A DNA stretch of 64,000 bases from assembly GCA_951812925.1 (NCBI GenBank), contig OX638368.1, positions 24,987,187-25,051,186 on the forward strand, written 5' to 3'. The stretch comes from Calliopum simillimum. Lineage: Eukaryota; Arthropoda; Insecta; Diptera; Lauxaniidae. Both the position numbers and the translations under genes were made by a program. Shown in pieces: positions 56,463-64,000 of the stretch (the first letter of the stretch is position 1; the number at the start of each line of letters is the position of its first letter). The notes below the pieces were generated by a model, which ran no database searches, was not told the DNA's origin, and saw nothing but the letters and a program-made list of their open reading frames with translations.

Positions 56463-57701
56463 TATGGCTCAAAATCATCAAGGTGAGAAATTTGCTTGGG
56501 AAGCAAATAAATTACTAAAGCCATAATTTTACTGAGTAAATGAATATGACAAAACATTATAATTGTTTTGTTTTAATGGTACATTGCATTATGTAAGCTA
56601 AAACTCAATTAGATTCGATATTATTTGATAATATATACACGAAAAATCATTCCGGGAACGTGTCCCAAAGTGTAAAATTCAAAATCAAATTTAAAAAAAT
56701 CATATAAATTTACCAATATTAAATAGATCAAGTAACCAATTAAGAGCAGTTTTTATCAACGAATTATATTTTGGGGACTTTATTTAAAAAAAAACATTGT
56801 TTTCGAATAGAAATATGCTAAAATATGTTGTCCGAAGGTTTGTGCATCATTTCAGGGAACGCAGTTGTAACTGGCGAAAAACTATTTAAAGTAAACGCAT
56901 CCGCTATTGCTCAGTCGAAAGAAGAAAGGTAATTTAACCCACTGCCAAAGTGCTATTTGGCCAATAAGCTATTTTTCATTGGAAATTACTATTTTAATTC
57001 ATAATTTATAGAGCGTACATCAATAGGGCGTCATTCCGGGAACGCCTATATTTTTTTGAAATGATGAAAAAATACCTTTAAAAATACAAAGTTAATGTAC
57101 TACCATAAAATATTTTACATTTGTTACGTCAAACCACGACTCAAATTATAACTAAGAATAAAGCGCGCTTTTAGTTGAAATCGTCATTCCGGGAACGCTT
57201 ATATGATATGATGAAACGTTCCCGAAATGACGATGTCGTTCCCGAAATGACGGCTTATAGTTTTTCAATAACTAACTTTGTGCTTCTTTGCTCAAATGCA
57301 CCTCAAGAAAAAATAATTTGCATAATAAAGCAAATCAATTAAATAATTTCATGTCCCTATATTAAAAATGTTATATTTCATGAAATGATCATTTCCGGGA
57401 ACGTTACTTAAATCAGCTTAAAACCTTACAATTTATGATATCTTCCTAAAAAATACCGTAGTCACATTAAAGAGCCTTAGTTCTATGCATGTACAATAAA
57501 TTGGAACACGTACGAAACTTTTTCGTTTTTTTAAATTTTTTTTGCAAAATAGAATTTAATGCTTTTTTTGGCAACACTGCATAAGCCTGAAAAAAGTTTT
57601 AAGCACAAAGAGGAAGACGAAAAACCAAAGCACTGACACGTGTTTTTTTTTTTTTTTGCCTTGCTTTTGTTTCGCTGACATCGCACCAGGGATGACAAAT
57701 G

Positions 57702-58259
57702 AGGAGTAATCGAACAAAAAGTAACATATCCATGTTTCCTTTTTTTCAGAAATCAATAAAATGTGATTAAAAAAGGTAGCATATTTTTTTTTTTAAAATA
57801 TGTTTATGCAAAAATATACACTAAACAAACTGCCTTACAATCGCGTTTTTACAGATTTAAAAACTTTCATATTAATGGAAATAACTGAGTTTGAAATTTG
57901 GAAATGTTACCTTTTGTCAGGAAATGTTGGAAATTTTACTTTTTGATAATCATTAAACTGAAATGATGCCTTGTGGGAGCAATAAAAGCAACTGAAAATG
58001 TTCGACGAAGACTATGATTAGTGATTAGTATTAAATAAGTAAATGTAATTTTTCATCAGAACTATAAAAAAATTGTAAGTGGAGTGGAAATGTTACTTTT
58101 TGTTCGGAAATCGACGAAAAACGCTGTTTTCTTGGGAACTTTTATTCTTTGAACCGCCAATTTTAACTGGAATGTGTAGTTCATAGATTTTCATACGATT
58201 CTTCAAAAAATAGCAAAAAGACAATAACTGGAAATGTTACCTTTTGTTCGACTACTCCT
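57702..58259. mobile_element. Inverted-repeat element, 558 bp, 6 bp target duplication
   Basis: The ends AGGAGTAATCGAACAAAAAG and the complement of AGGAGTAGTCGAACAAAAGG are inverted, and CAAATG is duplicated at 57696-57701 and 58260-58265. The motif GGAAATGTTACTTTTTGTTC recurs inside at about 57899 and 58083 and at the right end. No coding content. A 6-base duplication does not fit the common superfamilies (TA, TTA or 8 bp). Confidence 0.7.
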
Positions 58260-58265
58260 CAAATG

Positions 58266-58694
58266 TGCTTTTCTATTTAGTACAAATAGCAAAAAAAAGT
58301 ACTAAAAGTTCCCAAAATGTACCAAAACTTCAACAGATCCAAGTTTTACATTAAAATATAGTTCTATGGAAAGAAAAACATATATTTTGTAGAAGCAAAT
58401 ATAAATAATATTAAAAAAGGGTCAGTGCGCACATCTTTTCATGACCAATATGCATCATCTTTTGCTAAGAACGATGCGCCAATTTATCTCTAAATATTTG
58501 TTTACAATGCAGTGGCATACCTTGAGGGGCGAAGGGTGCCCCATGCAAAATGGGCTTATAAGCGACGGAATTCATCAATTTGAATTAATTTTTCGTGAAC
58601 GAATTTGATAAAATTTTTTCTTTTTGGCGAAAACTTTTTTTTTGGGCATATGGTCGGTAAAAGTTTTTTACAGTTTCAGTGCAAACAGAAAATC
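58266..58694. other. Gene-free spacer
   Basis: AT-rich, no supported feature. Confidence 0.4.
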
Positions 58695-58696
58695 TA

Positions 58697-59916
58697 TAGG
58701 GGAGGGGGGGGCTAGTGTGGACTGGGGGCTAGTGTGGACAAATTCGAATTCTCGCTCCGTTTTGAATTTTTTGTTTCTGTTTTATATTTTTCAGGTTGGT
58801 ATTTGCACTCTGCATCACCGAAAAAAAATTCATTTGTTGACAGTTCAGCTTTCCATGATAACGTGACCGAACGTGTTTTACGCAGCAAAAAGTAATTTTT
58901 TTGTTGTTTCGTAATTTCAGTGATACTTTTAAACTAATTATTCTTCTGCTGCAGTGTTATTAGATAATACAACTTAAAATAGTGTTTATTTAAACCATTG
59001 AAATTATTTTTGAAGAACTTTACCGTAAGATTAAAAAAAAACTATTTTTGTTTAAAAAGACATGAAGGGGCTAGTGTGGACGAATGAAATGGGGCTAGTG
59101 TGGACATGTCCACAGCAGCTGAAATGACTCCAGAAATCGTCAGACCATTTCTAAAAGCAGTTCCAAGAAAGTACGTTACTAAAAAGAAAGAACGACAGAT
59201 TCACGTATCCCGATTTACCGGATACCAGCGAAATTTACCGAAATGAAATAGTGGCAAAGCTGCCACAACCACAACAACGGTCGGAAACATCGCGATCAGC
59301 AAGTTATATGAAGTTTGAAACAACCTGGACAAAAAGTATTTTATATTGGCCAAATTGTCACGATCCACGGTTCTGAAGATTTCGACATTACGTTACTAAA
59401 AAGAAAGAACGACAGATTCACGTATCCCGATATACCGGATACCAGCCAAATTCACCGAAATGAAATAGTGGCAAAGCTGCCACAAGCACAACAACTGCGG
59501 GGAACATCTCGATCAGCAAGTTATATGAAGTTTGATATAAATTTCTCCAAATACAACATGGGATAGCAGTTAATTTTTTATTTGTATTATTATTTGTATT
59601 ACATCATTACTTTCTTGAACCAACATGTATTTGAACTCTTTCTTAACGTTTTTGTATGAATTATCAAGTTTCTTATGGTGTCCACATTAGCCCCCAGTTA
59701 AATCAATGGTTGTCCACACTAGCCCCTTATACGGGGCTAGTGTGGACAAATGTAAGCTCTTTTTAAAATGCATTAATAAAGCATTTATGAAAATAAAAAA
59801 TCATAACTATTGATGCAATTATGAAGGCAAAATTACTTTATTACAAAAATGATATATTTACATATATAATGTTGTAATTATATAAAAATTGTCCACACTA
59901 GCCCCCCCCTCCCCTA
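58697..59916. mobile_element. Element with G-rich 26 bp perfect ends, TA target duplication, 1220 bp
   Basis: Perfect inverted ends of 26 bases, beginning TAGGGGAGGGGGGGGCTAGT, with TA on both sides (58695-58696 and 59917-59918). GGGGCTAGTGTGGAC, the inner part of the end, recurs inside in both orientations (about 58723, 59068, 59092, 59732; inverted about 59680 and 59709). The interior holds two fragments of a transposase-like coding region (59106-59566). TA duplication and the protein fragments suggest a deletion derivative of a pogo-type element; the family is otherwise unknown to me. Confidence 0.82.
59106..59566 (+). pseudogene. Duplicated fragments of a transposase-like C-terminal region
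   Basis: The first fragment (ATG at 59106) reads MSTAAEMTPEIVRPFLKAVP and then joins, out of frame, DNA that is repeated about 220 bases later. The second (59315-59566) reads QKVFYIGQIVTIHGSEDFDI, then RFTYPDIPDTSQIHRNEIVA and KLP. TPExVRPxPKAxPRK blocks and the YIGxI...FxxPxxxDxxxIxxxxIVxxLP module are, as I recall, found near the C-termini of arthropod DDE_1 (pogo/CENP-B-like) proteins. 59168-59310 and 59388-59532 are near-identical direct repeats. No intact protein remains. Confidence 0.6.
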
Positions 59917-59918
59917 TA

Positions 59919-60223
59919 TTAATACGTAAGACCAAAATTTGTTATACCTTTTTTACTAAGTTAGAAATGAAGCACGGCTTTGAATTATACACCATTAGAA
60001 AGGTATTTGTGTGTAAATGTGCACGAAGTCAAAATTATTTTAATATTTTGCCATTGAGCCAGTTAAAATTAAATGTAAATTTTTCAATATTAAAAACGAC
60101 AAAATAAGTAGTAACACAGAGCTGAAAAGAGAAAACAGCGCAAAGAGAAAGAAAAAAATCTGACCAACACTGACTTAATATTTTTGGTTTTTTTTTTTCG
60201 TTTCACATTTGTCATTGTACCAG
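59919..60223. other. Gene-free spacer
   Basis: AT-rich; a 72-codon frame at 59889-60107 has no conserved character. Confidence 0.4.
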
Positions 60224-60412
60224 CCCAGTGTGCCAGACGGTTCAAATCTTCGCTTTTTTATCCGTTACGGATCCGTTACTGATCCGTTTGCGGGAGAAAT
60301 TCCAAAAAAATAAACGATTCGTTTTTTTTTTGGGAATCTCTCCCGCCAACGGATCAGTAACGGATCCGTAACGGATAAAAAAGCGAAGATTTGAACCGTC
60401 TGGCACACTGGG
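60224..60412. repeat. Near-perfect palindrome, 189 bp
   Basis: The arms start CCCAGTGTGCCAGACGGTTC and pair almost exactly over about 80 bases with the right arm ending TCTGGCACACTGGG. Inside each arm ATCCGTTACGGATCCGTTAC contains its own smaller repeats. There is an A/T loop near 60313-60335. CAGTGTG ends are hAT-like, but I found no 8 bp duplication. Confidence 0.8.
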
Positions 60413-60734
60413 AGGGATGATACATGACCATTGGGCGATTCTACTTATAATGACATTTCCATATTAAGCCAAAAAAACCATCATATAAAAATTAAAATAG
60501 TAATTTTATATGTATTTTTCGGTGTTGAATACGAATCTGCCACCAGAATTGACGGTATTTTGAGAAATGCTAGCCTTAAAGTACAAAAACCAAAATTTGT
60601 ATGCTATTTTTGAAGTTTTATAATAAGACAGGATAGTCATTTGCCATGAATCTTATATACGTATGGTATTTGAAAGTACCAAGCTTGTCCTTCAAAACAC
60701 ATTTTTATATTAGCATACAATACATGACTTAAAC

Positions 60735-61131
60735 CAAGGGTGTCAGCGTAGAACAAAAGTGAGCCAATTTTGGCTCGCCTGTAAAAACAAGAATATTTCA
60801 ATAATTTTTTAAATTTCGGTGTTGTAACACGAAAAATGTTTGTTGTTTTTTTTTGAGCTCGTCAAAATTCACGGAATTAAAATATTTATGAAAAATTGTT
60901 TTTGTTGTTTCGCATAAAAAAAACAACAAACATTTTTCGTGTGTGTTGTAGTTCTCAGAAATTTAAAAAATTATTGAAATATTCTTGTTGTTGCAAACGA
61001 GCCACCAAAAAAACAACAAAAAATAGGTTTTGTGATTGTTGTAGTTCGAGGAATTTGAAGTCATTTTGTAAAAGCGAAAATTTTGCGCTGACTGCGCTTG
61101 GCTCAGTGATTTGAAAACGCTGACACCCTTG
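60735..61131. mobile_element. hAT-type MITE, 397 bp, 8 bp target duplication
   Basis: The ends CAAGGGTGTCAGCG and its complement flank the element, and ACTTAAAC is duplicated at 60727-60734 and 61132-61139. The arms also share AATATTTCAATAATTTTTTA in opposite orientation, and the frames across it are artefacts of AACAAC-type repeats. Confidence 0.85.
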
Positions 61132-61496
61132 ACTTAAACCAATGAATATATCCTGTTTTTTCTAAATAAGTAGATAATCCTGGAATAATTTCTGTGTTGG
61201 TTAAAGTCAATTAGATCGCCTTTGTATCTGATCACGTTGGTTTTTTCATAATTACTACTCTCTTTGATTGTGCAAGTTGTACCCTATTATAATGACTTAT
61301 TTTTTCTTTTGTTTTTTCTTCTTTTAGATAACATTGGATGGTATTTTAGCTGCAGAGGTTGACATCATTTCACATACATGTTTTATTGACTTTTTTTCTA
61401 CTTCTTGTAAGCTATTAAGAAAAATCATCAAACAAGAATTCAGCAAAAACTGTAAAGCATTTTTGTTGAATCCTCATTGTTAATTTAGTTATATCT

Positions 61497-63504
61497 ATGG
61501 GTAAAGAAAAAGAAACATCCGATTCCGAATCGAACTCTACGAAAGGAATTAATAAAATTACATTAAGCAAAATATCTTCAAAAAACTCAACAGCCGAGAA
61601 CAATGAAAATAGTAATGATAGCAGCAACAGCAGCAGCAGTAGTAAAGATCAGAACTGCGCTGTACTAAAAACAACTGAAAAAAGTATTGATAACAGTAGC
61701 AATAAGGAAGAAAATAATTGTACTGAATTAAAATCAACTGACAGCAAGGACTCTACTGATCACGAAGAAAAAGATAAAAAGCCTCAATTTTGCATAGCAC
61801 CAACTAACAATCAATTTAAACTACGCATTGTACCAATAGAAAAGTTACTTGAAAAGCCTGCAGTAAAAGAGAATCAGCAAACATCTTCATTGGATTCATT
61901 TTCAAGAAATAAAAGATTACCAGTAAGAAGTGTACGCAAGAACATATCAATAATAGAGTTGAGTGATAGTGAAGACGATTACGATAGTGACGAAGTTATT
62001 GTGACGCGTACAAAACCACAACGACAGAACAGCAAAACAAATCTCAATACAGCCACTGAAGCTAACTACAAAAAAAAGGACGACGACGACGATAGTGACG
62101 AAGCTCCTGTGCTACGTAAAACTTTAAATAAAAAAAACAATACAACTGCAAAAAGTACAGATACTGTAACTACAATCTTTGACAAAGGCAAGGGTAGTGA
62201 CGAACTGCATAAATCAACACAGCGGCAAAAGCCCACATCAAGCGCAGACTACGAACATCTTATAAGAAAGTGCGTTGTTCGCTTAAAACGTACGCATTTT
62301 ACTCCCGTAATCAAATCAAAGAAAACAACAAAAGGCAGTAGTATGAAGAAAGTTGATAATGAAAAACCTTCCAGTTCAAAACGAAAATTCGCCACATCAG
62401 ATTCTGAAGATTCAGATTTCGCACCAAACGTAGCTGTTAAGCATATTGACAATTATGTTAGCGCGGAGGATAGCAACTCTGATTCCGGTAGCAAAAGTAG
62501 CGAAAGCGAAATTGTGCCAATACGTAGAAAACGTATTTTCAATAAGAAGAAAAGCACCTCCGATAATGATTCAGATTTTGAACCCGGTGAAAAGAAAGCC
62601 AAAAAGCGACGTCGTGTTAAGAAAAGTTCAAGTGATGACAGTGACGAAAAATCTGGCGACGATGAAAAAAATAAAATCAAACGTAAACACATACGTAAAA
62701 TTATTAAAACAAAAGATTTAGACATCAGCACAAAGACTGCTAATATGGAGGAAGAAGAACGTCGTAAACGTATTGAAGAACGTCAAAGAATTTACAATAA
62801 AATCTATGAAAAACCAGAGAGTGTTGAAGTCACAGAATTGGTATTGGATTTTGATGATGAGACAAAAGAGCCGATACTTGAAGTGGATAAAGGCTTACTG
62901 AAAAAATTGAAACCACATCAGGTGTCTGGTGTGAAATTTATGTGGGATGCTTGCTTTGAAACTCTCAAGGACACACTGGAAAAACCTGGGTCAGGCTGCA
63001 TTTTGGCTCATTGTATGGGTTTGGGTAAAACTTTGCAAGTTGTTACATTGTCGCATACGCTGCTTTCTAACTATCGAAAAACTAATATCGAACGAGTACT
63101 CATCATATCACCATTGAGTACTTTAAACAACTGGGCACGTGAATTTCGACAATGGATGAGCTTTGCCAAAAAGAAGAATATTGAGATTTATGATATGTCC
63201 AAATATAAGGATAAACCAACACGTATATTTAAGTTAAATGAGTGGTTTGAGGAGGGTGGCGTTTGTATCTTAGGCTACGATATGTATCGTATATTAGCTA
63301 ATGAGAAGGCAAAAGGTTTGCGCAAAAAACAACGTGACATTCTGCAACAGTCTTTAGTGGATCCTGGTCCAGATATGGTTGTATGTGATGAAGGTCATTT
63401 ATTGAAAAACGAAAAAACATCCATAAGTCAAGCAGTTACTAAAATGCGCACAAAAAGACGAATAGTTTTAACTGGTACTCCACTACAAAACAATTTAAAA
63501 GAAT
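61497..63504 (+). CDS. XNP: XNP/ATRX-type SNF2 chromatin remodeller, 5' large exon (partial)
   Basis: A frame of 669 codons plus one base ends at a donor (GTAAGT, 63505) within the helicase domain; the rest lies beyond the window. Residues 1 to about 440 are a Ser/Lys/Asp/Glu-rich disordered region with NLS-like KKAKKRRRVKK. The helicase N-lobe follows: LKPHQVSGVKFMW, motif I MGLGKT (507-512), Ia ISPLSTLNNW, motif II DEGH (631-634) and motif III TGTPLQNN (from 659). DEGHLLKNEKT and WDACFETL favour ATRX/XNP over other SNF2 proteins. The homologue acts in the nucleus at heterochromatin and helps deposit histone H3.3. No ADD zinc finger is present here; flies are thought to encode it separately. 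An in-frame stop lies about 30 bases before the ATG, and a strong acceptor (TTCTTCTTTTAG, 61327) suggests the exon starts at 61328 with 5' UTR. Confidence 0.93.
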
Positions 63505-63781
63505 GTAAGTTGAATTAATAGCTTCATTTATTTATTGTTATTTTTAAGTTAAAAGTTATTAAGGGAAACAAGAGATTATTCATGAATATTTTGGAAAAAA
63601 AAAAAGATTTACAAATTCAAGAAACAAACAAAATCCAAATTTCGCCTTAGTTATTTATTAATTTCAAATATTTAGCAAAGTTAATTTACTAAATATGTTA
63701 AGAGGAGTTGGGCAGCTAGGCCATTACACCCCAATAGATTAACATAATTTTATAATAGTTTTACTTAGTATATGTTGTTGC
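63505..63781. other. XNP intron, left part
   Basis: AT-rich intronic DNA; 63640-63781 is probably the 3' untranslated tail of the antisense non-LTR fragment that follows. Confidence 0.5.
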
Positions 63782-64000
63782 TTAGGTTTCATATAATAAA
63801 TCGTGTTTTTTAAGTGCTTCAGTAATTAGTTTTATATTGTCATCATTACGACAGTCCAGGATATTTGCTATTGGAAGATTAATTTTCGACACAGGACATT
63901 CACTTAATATATGGTTTGTGCAAAGCACCTCGTTGCAGAAAATACACATTTTGGAATTTGTTCTTTCAAAGTAATGTCTGCTGCTAAATACAGTTGCATC
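63782..64000 (-). pseudogene. Non-LTR retrotransposon ORF2 C-terminus (in XNP intron)
   Basis: The minus strand has an open frame from the window edge to a stop at 63782. It encodes RHYFERTNSKMCIFCNEV then CTNHILSECPVSKIN and ends KKHDLLYET. The CX2C...HX4C pattern is the zinc-binding motif after the RT domain of Jockey/I/R1-type LINEs. The frame is uninterrupted as far as it can be followed; the RT and endonuclease parts would lie to the right, outside the window. It is antisense to XNP. Confidence 0.75.

Larger units (their letters stand above)
55737..57579 (+). mobile_element. hAT element relic, 1843 bp, 8 bp target duplication
   Basis: The ends are CAGTGTTGCCAA and its complement. The 8-base sequence CATAAGCC is duplicated at 55729-55736 and 57580-57587, diagnostic of the hAT superfamily. 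Only the transposase C-terminal domain remains near the left end (55898-56188). The rest is AT-rich with seven copies of a CATTCCGGGAACG-type motif in both orientations between 56647 and 57403 and a palindrome at 56323-56462. Confidence 0.93.

Noticed and set aside
62249..62731. Serine/leucine-rich minus-strand frames and an alternative plus-strand frame within XNP
   Set aside because: Shadows of the acidic, Ser/Lys-rich XNP coding region.
1..64000. tRNA, rRNA or CRISPR features
   Set aside because: I found no stretch with convincing cloverleaf boxes, rRNA conserved blocks or regularly spaced identical repeats.

Overview
The window reads as AT-rich nuclear DNA from a higher (brachyceran, cyclorrhaphan) fly. 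Three things point that way: an F-box/WD40 gene that matches the Drosophila slmb layout codon for codon (510 residues over eight coding exons), an XNP/ATRX-type helicase without an ADD domain in its first large exon, and insect-type mobile elements (Tc1/mariner, hAT, PIF/Harbinger, pogo, Ty3/gypsy, non-LTR). The species cannot be fixed from sequence alone.

Only four host genes can be supported. A four-exon FAH-domain acylpyruvase-like gene (+, 12808-13690) converges on a single-exon V-ATPase assembly factor, CCDC115/VMA22-like (-, 14059-14541). slmb (+, 33629-43606) has a 6.4 kb first coding intron full of inverted-repeat elements. The 5' part of an XNP/ATRX homologue (+, from 61497) runs off the right edge; its first long exon ends at 63504 and an antisense non-LTR fragment lies in the following intron.

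The rest is mostly transposon-derived. The centrepiece is a nested pair: a PIF/Harbinger-like element (16289-29521, TTA target duplication) split by a 12.06 kb Ty3/gypsy retrotransposon (16679-28736, TACT target duplication). The retrotransposon has unusually long 2.84 kb LTRs that looked identical wherever compared except for one base in an A-run. Its gag and pol are intact and linked by a textbook -1 slippery heptamer, so it is a young and possibly active copy. Other structures: a foldback array of short GGGCGTTATTTC-type repeats (3167-3777); several MITEs with clear target duplications (5775-6204, 9886-10182, 45188-45316, 45946-46065, 60735-61131); two internally deleted mariners (48729-49612, the first sitting inside an older repeat, and 54458-55353); a 1.84 kb hAT relic (55737-57579) carrying repeated TTCCGGGAA motifs; an element with perfect G-rich 26 bp ends (58697-59916) that holds two fragments of a transposase-like domain; and a 1.6 kb foldback (52332-53938).

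The four host genes belong to unrelated pathways (organic-acid metabolism, V-ATPase assembly, SCF ubiquitin ligation, heterochromatin remodelling) and show no sign of working together. No single undescribed system with a clear function stands out. The best candidates for a second look are the long-LTR element, the G-rich element, the hAT relic with repeated STAT-like motifs and the 6 bp target-duplication element.
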